Positions 19,650 to 28,850 are shown, counted from the stretch's first letter. The stretch is 64,000 nucleotides of DNA from an uncultured Mediterraneibacter sp. (GCF_934330165.1 NZ_CAKRGI010000002.1:109779-173778), one strand, 5' to 3'. Made by a program: numbers and translations. Notes: generated by a model from the sequence alone, not told the origin.

Positions 19650-20285
19650 ATGACAAAGAAGCAGCGGGCATTAGAAGTGATTGAGAGATTGAAAATGGAA
19701 TATCCGGATGCAGACTGTACTCTGGATTATGATGTGGCATGGAAATTGTTGGTCAGTGTCAGACTTGCCGCACAATGTACTGATGCAAGGGTGAATGTAG
19801 TTGTAGAAGGACTTTTTGAAAAGTATCCGAATGTAGCTGCTCTTGCAGATGCAGCGGTGGAGGATATAGAGGAAATTGTCCGCCCCTGTGGACTGGGGAA
19901 GAGCAAGGCACGTGATATCAGTGCCTGTATGAAAATGTTGCGGGATGAGTATGACGGTAAAGTGCCGGAGGATTTTGATGCATTGTTAAAACTCCCGGGG
20001 GTCGGCAGAAAGAGTGCAAATCTCATCATGGGAGATGTCTTTGGAAAGCCTGCAATCGTCACAGATACCCATTGCATCCGTCTTGTGAACCGGATCGGCC
20101 TTGTAGATGGGATAAAAGAGCCTAAGAAGGTGGAAATGGCATTATGGAAGATCATTCCGGCGGAAGAGGGAAGTGATTTCTGTCACAGACTGGTGTGGCA
20201 TGGAAGAGAAGTCTGTACAGCGAGAACAAAGCCACATTGTGAGCGTTGCTGCCTGGCTGATATCTGTAAAAAGAACGGGGTATAA
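19650..20285 (+). CDS. nth: Endonuclease III (DNA glycosylase/AP lyase)
   Basis: 211 aa, full length. It removes oxidised pyrimidines in base excision repair. The helix-hairpin-helix LPGVGRKSAN carries the catalytic Lys, and the catalytic Asp lies in VTDTHC. A [4Fe-4S] cluster set is at the C-terminus: Cys residues in VCTARTKPHCERCCLADIC, with seven residues between the first two rather than the usual six. ATG at 19650 follows GGAAAGGTGAAGTC. Confidence 0.95.
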   Translation: MTKKQRALEVIERLKMEYPDADCTLDYDVAWKLLVSVRLAAQCTDARVNVVVEGLFEKYPNVAALADAAVEDIEEIVRPCGLGKSKARDISACMKMLRDEYDGKVPEDFDALLKLPGVGRKSANLIMGDVFGKPAIVTDTHCIRLVNRIGLVDGIKEPKKVEMALWKIIPAEEGSDFCHRLVWHGREVCTARTKPHCERCCLADICKKNGV

Positions 20286-20340
20286 TAGGATCCATGGATC
20301 AATGGAATCATAGATAAAGATATCTGAAATGATATGCAAA

Positions 20341-20384
20341 AAAATCCGCAGGAACGAATCTGGAAAGTTCGCTCTGCGGATTTT
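20341..20384. terminator. Bidirectional terminator between nth and a small minus-strand gene
   Basis: AAAATCCGCAG (20341-20351) pairs with CTGCGGATTTT (20374-20384). An A-run on the left and TTTT on the right make it usable from both strands for the two converging genes. Confidence 0.8.
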
Positions 20385-20448
20385 CTGCTGATAAAGAAAG
20401 GCTTCATTACGGTGAATAAACTCCCTCTTGGATACGCTGCAGAATGGA

Positions 20449-20784
20449 TTACAGCTCGATGTAGCTGTGACCTCCTGCACATGCATAATATGCTTTTCTA
20501 TCCTCTGGTTTTACATAGATCTTAAGATCAGTACTGTCCATGCCTTCTGCCTTGCATTTCTCAAGAATCTGTGCGGCAAGCTCCTCAGCATTGTAGTCAG
20601 CTCCCTGATACTGGATGTAAAGATCATATGCTGCAGACGGCTGGGAAACCGGTGCTGTAGTCTCTGCAGCAGGAGCTGCAGTATCTGCCTTAACAGTAGA
20701 AACCGTTGCAGCTGTGACTGAAGCCTGGGAAACTGCGGATTCATTCATTCTTTTTAATTTCTTTTTATCAGTTCTTCTGCTCAT
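20449..20784 (-). CDS. Small conserved protein of unknown function (DUF6465-like)
   Basis: 111 aa. A basic start (MSRRTDKKKLKR) is followed by a long Ala/Thr/Ser/Val-rich low-complexity stretch (about 15-50) and a compact C-terminal domain (YDLYIQYQGADY ... LKIYVKPEDRKAYY) with mixed alpha/beta pattern. I recall this as a Lachnospiraceae family named DUF6465, by memory only; function unknown. It has a strong own promoter (TTGACT, 17 bp, TATAAT on the minus strand, plus-strand 20823-20851) and a GGGG ribosome site. Confidence 0.75.
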   Translation of the reverse strand: MSRRTDKKKLKRMNESAVSQASVTAATVSTVKADTAAPAAETTAPVSQPSAAYDLYIQYQGADYNAEELAAQILEKCKAEGMDSTDLKIYVKPEDRKAYYACAGGHSYIEL

Positions 20785-20822
20785 GATTTTATCCCCTTTT
20801 CTTTTTTCATTCGACGCTTACT

Positions 20823-20851
20823 ATTATATAACGTGTCTGCTAAGAAGTCAA
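20823..20851 (-). promoter_or_regulatory. Strong sigma-A promoter of the DUF6465-like gene
   Basis: Read on the minus strand: TTGACT (20851-20846), 17-bp spacer, TATAAT (20828-20823), 39 bp before the start codon. Confidence 0.8.
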
Positions 20852-20929
20852 AAAACTTTCGGAATCTTTTCTGTAACAGGTGAAAAACGGAGAAAAGATC
20901 ACATAGCAGAGGACAGGCAGCCAGACGGG

Positions 20930-21169
20930 CTACTGCTTTGTCATACTCTGGATCGCACGGATAAATTCAAGATCTTCCGCTTTTAATTTGAGGTTCGTCT
21001 CAAAATGCTTTCCCTCGGGGGTGGTGACGGACATTTCGAGAATCGTGCCTTCTTCGAGAGCCTCACGGGTTACAGCTCCAAGGAAAAGAGGAAACTTAGG
21101 ATGATTGGAACGAAAAATATCAAGATGCTTTTTTAATTCCTGAAGCTTTCCTAACTGTGATAAATTCAT
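20930..21169 (-). CDS. Small hypothetical protein (79 aa)
   Basis: I do not recognise a named family. The start at 21169 is chosen because TGGAGT lies about 7 nt before it; the in-frame ATG at 21181 has no good site. The protein begins MNLSQLGKLQELKKHLDIF, then has a FLGAVTREALEEGTILEMSV strand region and ends in a helix. The pattern suggests a small soluble alpha/beta protein. It stands between the DUF6465-like gene and the tRNA-Gly, divergent from the tRNA. Confidence 0.7.
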   Translation of the reverse strand: MNLSQLGKLQELKKHLDIFRSNHPKFPLFLGAVTREALEEGTILEMSVTTPEGKHFETNLKLKAEDLEFIRAIQSMTKQ

Positions 21170-21283
21170 AATATACTCCATTCTGTCATATTACAACAAC
21201 GCTTTTTTAGGGTCGGGTCTACCGATAAGTAACATGATATACATTTTGCTTTAAAATAGCAATAAAAAAAGTATAAAAAATAC

Positions 21284-21312
21284 TTGCAAAAATAAAAATA
21301 ATATGATATTAT
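21284..21312 (+). promoter_or_regulatory. Promoter of tRNA-Gly
   Basis: TTGCAA (21284-21289), 17-bp spacer, TATTAT (21307-21312), 21 bp before the mature tRNA. Confidence 0.6.
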
Positions 21313-21333
21313 ATCATTCGTGTCAGAGATGAT

Positions 21334-21404
21334 GCGGGTGTAGTTCAATGGTAGAACACCAGCCTTCCAAGCTGGATACGTGGGTTCGATTCCCATCACC
21401 CGCT
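21334..21404 (+). tRNA. tRNA-Gly (anticodon TCC)
   Basis: Complete cloverleaf: acceptor GCGGGTG (21334-21340) pairs with CACCCGC (21397-21403), D-stem GTTC/GAAC, anticodon stem CCAGC/GCTGG around loop CTTCCAA (anticodon TCC), T-arm GTGGG-TTCGATT-CCCAT, discriminator T. CCA is not encoded. A run of T residues from 21404 acts as the terminator region. Confidence 0.97.
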
Positions 21405-21551
21405 TCTTTTTTTTGCCGTTCTAAAAATTCTCTTAAATTGTTTTTTTCCGTTATATTCCTGTTATTCCCTTATTGTATTCTTGAATGTAGATATGATATA
21501 CTTAAAAGAGTTTACTTTTGGATAAAGAATGAAATAAAGGAGCAATGAACG

Positions 21552-22196
21552 ATGAGACTTGATGTGACGGATAACCCGATAATAAGTGGTATGTCAAGAA
21601 TATTTGATATGATGTGTCTGAATGTGCTTTGGCTGGTCTGCTCTCTTCCGATTTTTACGATCGGTGCATCTACGACAGCGATGTATACGGTGATGCTGAA
21701 GGTTGTAAAGAATGAAGAAGGATATATTGTAAAAGGCTTTTTTAAGGCATTTAAAGAGAATTTTAAAAAGAGTACAGTCATTTGGCTGGTCTTATTGGTG
21801 ATCGGAGCTTTTCTGGGGGCAGACTTATATCTGACAGGTTCTGCGGAAGGATCTGTTGGGATGGCATTAAGAGCGATTTTTGCAGCACTGGAATTGCTGG
21901 TAATTGCAGTTGGAATTTATGCATTTGCACTGACAGCAAGATATGAGAACAGTATTAAAGGGACGATCCGCAATGCATTGACTCTGACGCTGGCGAGATT
22001 TCCGTCTACCGTACTGATGTTGGTGGTTATGGCAGGACTGATCGGGGTATCTGTATGGAATCTCCAGTTGATCACATTTGCTCTTCCGTTTTGGGCATTA
22101 TTTGGAGTTTCGATCATTTTCTGGATCAACTCAAAGTTATTAAGAAGAATTTTTGCAGGAATTGAAGATCATACAGAGGAGGAAGTAGAAGAATGA
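21552..22196 (+). CDS. DUF624 (YesL-like) membrane protein
   Basis: 214 aa with about five hydrophobic helices. The N-terminal '[23 protein letters not shown]' region is the signature of the DUF624/YesL family, often found near carbohydrate uptake genes; function unknown. AAAGGAGC precedes the start. The stop codon overlaps the xpt start as ATGA, so the two genes are translationally coupled. Confidence 0.85.
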   Translation: MRLDVTDNPIISGMSRIFDMMCLNVLWLVCSLPIFTIGASTTAMYTVMLKVVKNEEGYIVKGFFKAFKENFKKSTVIWLVLLVIGAFLGADLYLTGSAEGSVGMALRAIFAALELLVIAVGIYAFALTARYENSIKGTIRNALTLTLARFPSTVLMLVVMAGLIGVSVWNLQLITFALPFWALFGVSIIFWINSKLLRRIFAGIEDHTEEEVEE

Positions 22197-22792
22197 ACTT
22201 TTTAGAAGAGAGAATTATGAAAGACGGTGTTGTAAAAGAAGGAAATGTCCTGAAAGTAGACAGTTTCCTGAACCATCAGATGGATATTCACCTGTTGAAT
22301 GAAATGGGAGCAGAATTTAAAAGAAGATTTGCAGATAAGCAGATCAACAAGATCCTGACGATCGAGGCATCAGGGATTGGAATTGCCTGTATCGCAGCTC
22401 AGCATTTTGATGTGCCGGTCGTATTTGCAAAGAAATCCCAGAGCATCAATTTAGATGGTGATATGTATGTGGCAGAGGTAGAGTCGTTTACTCATAAGTG
22501 TAAGAACCATGTGATCGTGGCACAGAAGTTCCTTTCCCCGGAAGATCATGTGCTGCTGATCGATGACTTCCTTGCAAATGGCTGTGCATTACAGGGGCTG
22601 ATCCAGATCGTACAGTCAGCAGGAGCTACTGTTGAGGGAATCGGGATCGCAGTGGAGAAAGGTTTCCAGTCAGGCGGAAGGATGATCCGTAATCTCGGAT
22701 TCCAGTTAGAGTCACTGGCAATCGTTGACGGAATGGATGCATCGACAGGTGAGATCACATTCAGAGAGCAGCCACAGTGGGATGAGAAATAA
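22193..22792 (+). CDS. xpt: Xanthine phosphoribosyltransferase
   Basis: 199 aa, full length. It converts xanthine and PRPP to XMP for purine salvage. The PRPP-binding motif is seen in '[15 protein letters not shown]', and the N-terminal 'DSFLNHQMD' is typical of Xpt. It overlaps the DUF624 gene by 4 bp. In Bacillus xpt is preceded by a purine riboswitch; here it lies in an operon and I see none. Confidence 0.95.
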   Translation: MNFLEERIMKDGVVKEGNVLKVDSFLNHQMDIHLLNEMGAEFKRRFADKQINKILTIEASGIGIACIAAQHFDVPVVFAKKSQSINLDGDMYVAEVESFTHKCKNHVIVAQKFLSPEDHVLLIDDFLANGCALQGLIQIVQSAGATVEGIGIAVEKGFQSGGRMIRNLGFQLESLAIVDGMDASTGEITFREQPQWDEK

Positions 22793-22804
22793 ATAGACAA
22801 AAAT

Positions 22805-22838
22805 GAACCGGTCTTTGCATGGAAAGACCGGTTTTTCT
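22805..22838 (+). terminator. Terminator after xpt
   Basis: AACCGGTCTTT (22805-22815) pairs with AAAGACCGGTT (22822-22832) around a 6-nt loop, followed by a T-rich tail. Confidence 0.92.
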
Positions 22839-22916
22839 TTAGAAAATCTTTGGAAACTTGTATTTAAGACCTTTAGATTTAGCAGCTAATATAAGGATAT
22901 GCAGGAGGGAAAAGCA

Positions 22917-23615
22917 ATGGAAATGAATCATGTACTGGTAGTAGAGGACGATAAAGAGATCAGGGAAGGTGTAAAAATCTATCTGAAGAGTCAGGGATAT
23001 GAAGTATACGAGGCTGCGGATGGCATAGAAGGGTTGAAAGTACTGGAAAAAGAGGAAATCCATCTGGCGATCGTGGATATTATGATGCCGAGACTGGACG
23101 GAATACGGATGACGATGAAATTAAGGGAAAAATATGATTTTCCGGTTATTATGTTGTCGGCAAAGTCAGAGGAAGTAGATAAGGTGATGGGACTTAATAT
23201 CGGGGCAGATGATTATGTGACGAAACCGTTTACACCGATGGAGCTGATGGCGAGGGTCAATTCCCAGCTCAGGAGATACCGGAAATTTATGGAGCGGCTT
23301 GCACCGAGGGAAAATATCCATGTGATCGGAGGTCTGGAGATCAACGAGGACACGGTGGAAGTATCTGTGGACGGAGAACCGGTCAGACTGACACCGATCG
23401 AGTACAAAATTCTGCTGTTGCTTGCAAAAAATCCGGGAAGAGTTTTTTCTTCCGAGGAGATTTATGAACGTGTATGGCAGGAAAAAGCAATCAATACGGA
23501 TACGATCATGGTACACGTAAGAAATATCCGAGAGAAGATTGAACTTGATCCAAAAAATCCGAAATATTTAAAGGTGGTGTGGGGCGTTGGTTACAAAATT
23601 GAAAAGCAGGGGTAA
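22917..23615 (+). CDS. OmpR-family response regulator
   Basis: 232 aa. A CheY-like receiver has its acidic pocket at VEDD and the phospho-acceptor at D54 (VDIMMP), with K in the TKPF motif. A winged-helix DNA-binding domain (from about 130, RLTPIEYKILLLLAKNPG) follows. The ATG at 22917 is chosen because AGGAGGG lies 7 nt before it; the frame start at 22899 would include the ribosome site. The 3' end overlaps the histidine kinase gene, so the pair is one two-component system; the stimulus is unknown. Confidence 0.93.
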   Translation: MEMNHVLVVEDDKEIREGVKIYLKSQGYEVYEAADGIEGLKVLEKEEIHLAIVDIMMPRLDGIRMTMKLREKYDFPVIMLSAKSEEVDKVMGLNIGADDYVTKPFTPMELMARVNSQLRRYRKFMERLAPRENIHVIGGLEINEDTVEVSVDGEPVRLTPIEYKILLLLAKNPGRVFSSEEIYERVWQEKAINTDTIMVHVRNIREKIELDPKNPKYLKVVWGVGYKIEKQG

Positions 23616-25761
23616 TCTGAAGTATCTGATCCTGGTGATCCTGATCTGTATCTGTTCAAGCGTATTGCTCAGTCGGTATGGATCGTTTTACGAGGCAGGA
23701 GAAAAGGCACAGAACGATAAGGCAGAATCAATGGAAAATGTCATTTCTGATATGGGAGACGGACTTGCGATCGGAAACTGTATTCTGGACAATGAAATAT
23801 CCGGAGAGAGAGATCAGTCGGAGCTGTTGGAAGAATATGGAATGTCGCAGTTTAATCTGCTGAAAAAATATATGGAGTATGGGGCATTTGACCGGAAAGG
23901 AGAGAGTCTTTTAAAGGGTACGTCGGATTCTGTGGCAGCAAGGCTTCTGTCAGATTCGGATTCCGTTTACGGGATCCGGGTGGCATATACTTACGATGCA
24001 GATGGGGAGCTGTCAGATATTGAAGTGTCAGGCAGTAGACTGACACCGGAAGAAGAATATGAGGCAGAGCAGAGCTTTTTAGCTGAATTACGGTTTATGG
24101 AAGATGCTTATGAGCTTGAATTATCCGGTGGACAGAGTATGACGCTTATTTATGGAATGTCGGCTGCGAATGTAGAGAGTTATGCTGAAAATTTTTATGA
24201 AGATCAGAGAAGCGGTGATATGGTCATATGGTATAGTGGACTGAGCCGTTATGTCAACTGTATGATGCTTCTGCTGGCAGTGGCGGCGGCACTTCTTCCG
24301 GCACTTTTAAGGACGGAAGAATATAAAGGAAAGATTTTCCGTGTACCATTTGAAGTGGTAATATTGATCCTGACCATGATTTTCGGATGTAGTGCAGACT
24401 GGCTGTACTATCCCGCAAATATTCTCTGCCGGACAGTCGATGGAACCCTGGTGCATATGATAGAACCGTTCCGGCAAATGGTGGAGATCGGAATTAATTT
24501 TGCGATGTGGAGCGGTATTTTTCTGATCCTCTGCTGGGCGGGGGCATGTCTTTGTGGTATATTTACAAGAAAGAGAGCATACTGGAAAGAGCAGACGCTG
24601 ACCAGCAGGCTGATCCGGTGGAGAAATCAGAAGGAACTGCATATGGGAAAAGATTTTGTGAACCTGGTAAAAGAGATCATGAAAAGGCTGAAAAAGCTGG
24701 TACGAAAGCAGTATGATGCTCTGACCCATATAGACTTCCGTGATAAGACGCATAAAGCAATTTTAAGAATTGTTATAGTGAATTTTGTTATACTTGCAGT
24801 GGTTGAATTTGTCAGCCGGTTGTGCGGATTTGAATTTTATGCACTGGTGATCTACTCGATCGTACTGTTCCTGATCCTGAGGAAGTTTTTAAAGGATGTG
24901 CAGAGAAAATATCAGATGCTGCTTCATGCGACAAATGAACTGGCAGAGGGAAATCTTGATGTGGTGATCGAGGGAGATGCAGGAGTTTTCATGCCGATAC
25001 AGAAGGAACTGTGCAGGATCCAGCAGGGATTCAAAAAGGCAGTGGATGAAGAGGTAAAAAATGAGCGGATGAAGACGGAACTGGTGACGAATGTATCACA
25101 TGATCTGCGGACACCGCTGACAGCCATCATCACTTATACAGATCTTCTGAAAAATGAGACAGATCCGGAAAAGCAGAAAGAGTATATTGAGGTACTGGAG
25201 CGGAAATCTCTCCGGCTCAAAGTGCTGATCGAGGATTTATTTGAGATCAGTAAAGCAGCAAGCAAGAGCGTGAAGATGAATTATATGCAGGTTGATCTGG
25301 TGGGGCTGATCCGGCAGGTGGAGCTGGAAAATGATTCGAAGATTCAGGATGCAAAGCTGGAGTTCCGCTGGAAATTGCCGGATCATAAGGTGATTATGTG
25401 GCTGGACAGTGAAAAGACCTACCGCATTTTTGAAAATCTGATCGTGAATATCACAAAGTATGCCATGGCACAGACGAGAGTTTATATCGAAATGAAAGAA
25501 TTTCCGGACAAAGTCAGCATTTCTATGAAAAATGTATCAGCAACCGAACTGGATTTTGATGTGAATGAGATCACGGATCGGTTTGTCCGTGGCGATTCTT
25601 CAAGAAACACAGAAGGATCAGGACTGGGCCTTGCGATTGCAAAAAGCTTTATTGAATTGCAGCATGGTACGCTGCAGATTACGACAGAGGCAGATCTTTT
25701 CAAGGCTGAGATCGTGCTGCCAAGGCTGAGCGAGGGACAGACCGGGCGGACAGAAGTTTAA
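23587..25761 (+). CDS. Membrane sensor histidine kinase
   Basis: 724 aa. One N-terminal helix is followed by an extracytoplasmic sensor region of about 180 residues, then several further helices (about 225-310 and 395-430), a HAMP-like segment, a HisKA domain with phospho-acceptor H505 (NVSHDLRTPL) and an ATPase domain with GSGLGLAIAKS. The start is a TTG at 23587 overlapping the regulator gene by 29 bp, with AAGGTGG 9 nt upstream; a TTG at 23599 is also possible. It should phosphorylate the upstream regulator. The many-helix middle part is longer than in standard kinases and resembles Lachnospiraceae kinases of unknown signal. Confidence 0.9.
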   Translation: MVTKLKSRGNLKYLILVILICICSSVLLSRYGSFYEAGEKAQNDKAESMENVISDMGDGLAIGNCILDNEISGERDQSELLEEYGMSQFNLLKKYMEYGAFDRKGESLLKGTSDSVAARLLSDSDSVYGIRVAYTYDADGELSDIEVSGSRLTPEEEYEAEQSFLAELRFMEDAYELELSGGQSMTLIYGMSAANVESYAENFYEDQRSGDMVIWYSGLSRYVNCMMLLLAVAAALLPALLRTEEYKGKIFRVPFEVVILILTMIFGCSADWLYYPANILCRTVDGTLVHMIEPFRQMVEIGINFAMWSGIFLILCWAGACLCGIFTRKRAYWKEQTLTSRLIRWRNQKELHMGKDFVNLVKEIMKRLKKLVRKQYDALTHIDFRDKTHKAILRIVIVNFVILAVVEFVSRLCGFEFYALVIYSIVLFLILRKFLKDVQRKYQMLLHATNELAEGNLDVVIEGDAGVFMPIQKELCRIQQGFKKAVDEEVKNERMKTELVTNVSHDLRTPLTAIITYTDLLKNETDPEKQKEYIEVLERKSLRLKVLIEDLFEISKAASKSVKMNYMQVDLVGLIRQVELENDSKIQDAKLEFRWKLPDHKVIMWLDSEKTYRIFENLIVNITKYAMAQTRVYIEMKEFPDKVSISMKNVSATELDFDVNEITDRFVRGDSSRNTEGSGLGLAIAKSFIELQHGTLQITTEADLFKAEIVLPRLSEGQTGRTEV

Positions 25762-25854
25762 AATAACTGCTGCAGAAAGAAGATGAGCAGTTATTTTGGA
25801 AAGGTTTTTAAGGAGTATGCCGGATGCACGCCCAGTGAATACAGAAAGAAATGA
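25762..25854 (+). pseudogene. Remnant of an AraC-family regulator (last HTH helix only)
   Basis: Directly after the kinase stop codon, the same frame reads 'SSYFGKVFKEYAGCTPSEYRKK' (split: SSYFGKVFKEY and AGCTPSEYRKK) and stops at 25852-25854. This is the classic C-terminal signature of AraC proteins. There is no room for the remaining 250 residues, so it is a decayed fragment. Confidence 0.85.
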
Positions 25855-25937
25855 CAGAATCATGACACTTCTGTGAAATCTAAAGCAGATGTTTAAAAAT
25901 TGACTTTTAATATAGTAGAATCAGGGATATAATTATA

Positions 25938-26014
25938 CTAAAATGTTGATAGAAAACAAAATTTACTTTCTAAAATGCTGAATAGAATTACATTTTGACA
26001 TTCTAAAATGTTGA
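25938..26014 (+). repeat. Three direct repeats CTAAAATGYTGA before the ATPase gene
   Basis: Copies at 25938-25949, 25970-25981 and 26003-26014 are 32 and 33 bp apart, about three helical turns, so they face the same side of DNA. They end 14 bp before the start codon at 26028 and look like operator repeats or remains of a small repeat array. Confidence 0.75.
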
Positions 26015-26027
26015 TCAGAGGTGTGTT

Positions 26028-27335
26028 ATGTTAAAAAGAAAAGCGACAGATTTTATTAAAAAATGGATTGATACGAAGAATAAAAAATGCCTTGTGGTTC
26101 AGGGAGCCAGGCAGACTGGAAAGACATATATAATTGAACGATTTGCAGAAGAAAATTTTGAGGAGCTTGTTGAAATTAATTTCAAGCAGATGTCATCTGC
26201 AATGGCTATTTTTTCTGGAGATCTTACAGTAGACAATATGGTTATGGCTATGAGATTTCGATTTCCTGAAAAGAAAATCATACCGGGAAAAACTATGATT
26301 TTTTTAGATGAAATACAGGAATGCCAGGAAGCAATCACGTCACTGAAATTTTGGGCAATAGATAACAGGTATGATGTGGTTGTATCGGGCTCTCTTCTGG
26401 GAATTGATTATAAACGGGCATCTTCGTACCCAGTCGGATATGTTGATTATCTGAGAATGTATGGAATTGATTTCGAAGAATTTCTGTGGGCAAATGGAAT
26501 ATCAGCGGATATGATACGGAATCTTTGTGGTTATCTTGAATCAAAAACGGTGATACCTGAAGCAGTCAATTCTCAAATGATGAACTATTACAGGCAGTAT
26601 GTTGCTATAGGTGGTATGCCTGAAGTGGTGCAGAACTATATTGATACAAAAGATTTTCGTGAAGTTGACCGGATACAGAGAAGTCTTTTACAGGGGTATC
26701 AGTATGATATAGCACATTATGCAACAACAGAAGAAAAAGTAAAAGCCGAAAAATGTTATCTTTCTCTTGCAAGGCAGTTGCTGGATAAAGAAAACCATAA
26801 ATTTCAATATAAAGAAGTAGAACATGGAGGCAGGGCACAAAAATATTTTTCGAGTATTGAGTGGCTGCTCCGTGCAGATATGGTACATTTATGCAAGCGT
26901 GTTACGAGTGTCAGATTTGATTTGGATGATTATGCAAGAGACGATTTTTTTAGAGCTTACACAACAGATTTATCACTGCTGATGGCGATGAAAGATTTCT
27001 CGTTAAAGCAGCATATTGTAGAAAATACTTTGGCAGGAAACTCCAAAGGCGGCATATTTGAATGTGCAGTGGCAGATGCTCTTTATAAGAAAGGTTATCA
27101 GCTATATTTCTACAAAAATGAGACATCGAAAAAAGAAATAGATGTAATCATACAAAAAGAAGGAAAAGTGATTCCTATAGAGGTTAAAAGCGGAAATGCA
27201 CGGGCAAATTCGTTAAAATCTCTGATGAAGAACAATAAAGATATCCGTTTTGGATATAAATTTGCAGATAGTAATATGGGTGTGAGCGAGGATGGGATAA
27301 TAACGCTGCCATTATATATGGTTGCATTTATTTGA
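26028..27335 (+). CDS. AAA-family ATPase with DUF4143 domain
   Basis: 435 aa. The N-terminal AAA_14 domain has Walker A GARQTGKT and Walker B MIFLDEIQE; the C-terminal DUF4143 domain has the restriction-like core 'KEIDVIIQKEGKVIPIEVKSGNA' (E, D and EVK positions as in PD-(D/E)XK folds). The family is common in gut bacteria, often near mobile or defence genes; its function is unknown. AGAGG lies 6 nt before the ATG. The AT-rich upstream repeats and the neighbouring AraC remnant suggest an insertion-prone site. Confidence 0.88.
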   Translation: MLKRKATDFIKKWIDTKNKKCLVVQGARQTGKTYIIERFAEENFEELVEINFKQMSSAMAIFSGDLTVDNMVMAMRFRFPEKKIIPGKTMIFLDEIQECQEAITSLKFWAIDNRYDVVVSGSLLGIDYKRASSYPVGYVDYLRMYGIDFEEFLWANGISADMIRNLCGYLESKTVIPEAVNSQMMNYYRQYVAIGGMPEVVQNYIDTKDFREVDRIQRSLLQGYQYDIAHYATTEEKVKAEKCYLSLARQLLDKENHKFQYKEVEHGGRAQKYFSSIEWLLRADMVHLCKRVTSVRFDLDDYARDDFFRAYTTDLSLLMAMKDFSLKQHIVENTLAGNSKGGIFECAVADALYKKGYQLYFYKNETSKKEIDVIIQKEGKVIPIEVKSGNARANSLKSLMKNNKDIRFGYKFADSNMGVSEDGIITLPLYMVAFI

Positions 27336-27393
27336 AGACTTGACTTTTCAACAGATGTCACTCAAAATGAAAAGAAAAGAGGAGGTCTTGGGT

Positions 27394-28074
27394 ATGAGAT
27401 ACGAAATAAAAGGTGATACACTTCCTGTTGTTGTCTGCTATCTGGAGGGTGGAGAGCAGATGATCACGGAACGCGGCTCTATGAGCTGGATGTCTCCGAA
27501 TATGAAGATGGAGACTACAACGAATGGCGGGATTGGAAAAGCGTTTGGGCGTATGTTTTCAGGCGAGGCGATGTTTCAGAATCGTTATACAGCAATGGGC
27601 GGAAATGGGATGATTGCGTTTGCATCCAGTTTTCCGGGACAGATTCTTGCCCGTCAGATCGTTCCGGGACAGGAGCTGATCGTTCAGAAGACAGGATTCC
27701 TTGCATCGGAGGCAGGGGTCAGTCTTTCAGTTTATTTTCAGAAAAAGTTAGGAGCAGGGTTTTTCGGTGGAGAAGGATTTATTATGCAGAGACTGTCAGG
27801 AAATGGAATGGCTTTTCTGGAATTTGATGGTCATGTCGTGCAGTATGATCTTCAGCCGGGACAGCAGATCGTCGTGGATACAGGGTATCTTGCAGCAATG
27901 GAAGGGTCATGCAGTATAGAGGTTCAGACCGTGCCGGGACTGAAAAATATGGTCTTTGGTGGAGAGGGCGTTTTCAATACAGTAGTAACAGGACCGGGGA
28001 GGGTCTGGCTGCAGACGATGCCGATCTCTAATGTAGCAGGTGAGATCCTGAAATTTATGCCGTCAGGTAAATAG
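27394..28074 (+). CDS. AIM24/TIGR00266-family protein
   Basis: 226 aa. The protein is a tandem beta-rich fold with repeated 'PGQ...' turns (FPGQILARQIVPGQELIVQKTGFL; quoted here only as motif FPGQ, VPGQ, QPGQ), the mark of the AIM24/TIGR00266 family found widely in bacteria; function is unknown. The frame is open from 27322, but GGAGGT lies 8 nt before the ATG at 27394, which gives the family N-terminus MRYEIKGDTLP. The next gene follows after 12 bp. Confidence 0.88.
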   Translation: MRYEIKGDTLPVVVCYLEGGEQMITERGSMSWMSPNMKMETTTNGGIGKAFGRMFSGEAMFQNRYTAMGGNGMIAFASSFPGQILARQIVPGQELIVQKTGFLASEAGVSLSVYFQKKLGAGFFGGEGFIMQRLSGNGMAFLEFDGHVVQYDLQPGQQIVVDTGYLAAMEGSCSIEVQTVPGLKNMVFGGEGVFNTVVTGPGRVWLQTMPISNVAGEILKFMPSGK

Positions 28075-28086
28075 AGGATTGAAAGG

Positions 28087-28821
28087 ATGAAAATAGTTAC
28101 GATAGTTTGGATCCTGTTGGCGGTTCTTTGTGGCGGATATGGAATCCTGATCCGGGCGATTGGTTCGGGAACCGGTTTCTTTCTTGTGTGGATCGCACTG
28201 GCAGTCATCTTCGTGGGATGTTCGGCAGCAGCACAGGCTGGATTGTGGGGAATCATGCCACAGTTTTTGCGGAGAGTGACATTGGTATTGTTATGTCTGA
28301 TACTGGTGCTTTTTACAGGAATTGGTGGCTGCATCGGAAGTAAAATGAATACAGAAGGGAAACCGGGACTGGACTATATCATTGTTCTTGGGGCACAGAT
28401 CTATGAGCGTGGTCCAAGTGCGGTGTTAAGGTTTCGTCTGGATAAAGCAGTGGAATATTTAAATGAAAATCCACGGACCAAATGTATTGTATCAGGTGGA
28501 AAAGGCAGCAATGAACCCTGTTCCGAGGCAGAAGGAATGGAAAAATATCTCATCCGGCAGGGAATCCCGGAAGAACGGATTTTGAAAGAAGAGAAGTCGA
28601 AGACGACGGCTGAAAATATCAAATATAGCAAAAAGTTCATAAAAAGCAAGGAATCAGTTGGCATCGTCACGAATAACTTTCATATGTTCCGGGCGTTGCA
28701 GATTGCAAAAAGCCAGGGTCTGGAAGACCCGTCGGGAATTGCTGCAGAATCGACAGCATTGTATCTGCCGAATAATGTGCTAAGAGAGATACTGGCAGAG
28801 ATGAAGTATTTGATTTTTTAG
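28087..28821 (+). CDS. YdcF-like DUF218 membrane protein
   Basis: 244 aa. Three N-terminal helices (about 1-80) precede a DUF218 domain starting at DYIIVLGAQ, with SGGKGSNEPCSEAEGM and KSKTTAENI motifs. Family members (YdcF, SanA, ElyC) act at the envelope, with a suspected role in cell-wall or lipid-carrier metabolism. The GAAAGG ribosome site lies before the ATG. It is 12 bp after the AIM24-like gene, so co-transcribed. Confidence 0.88.
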   Translation: MKIVTIVWILLAVLCGGYGILIRAIGSGTGFFLVWIALAVIFVGCSAAAQAGLWGIMPQFLRRVTLVLLCLILVLFTGIGGCIGSKMNTEGKPGLDYIIVLGAQIYERGPSAVLRFRLDKAVEYLNENPRTKCIVSGGKGSNEPCSEAEGMEKYLIRQGIPEERILKEEKSKTTAENIKYSKKFIKSKESVGIVTNNFHMFRALQIAKSQGLEDPSGIAAESTALYLPNNVLREILAEMKYLIF

Positions 28822-28850
28822 AAAAGAACATATAAGGATAAGATAAAATG

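Noticed and set aside
22793..22916. Purine riboswitch near xpt
   Set aside because: None of the conserved purine-riboswitch bases are seen upstream; xpt is coupled to a DUF624 gene and this gap holds a terminator only.
25938..26014. CRISPR array before the ATPase
   Set aside because: Repeat core is only 12 bp and spacer-like gaps are about 20 bp; no cas genes.
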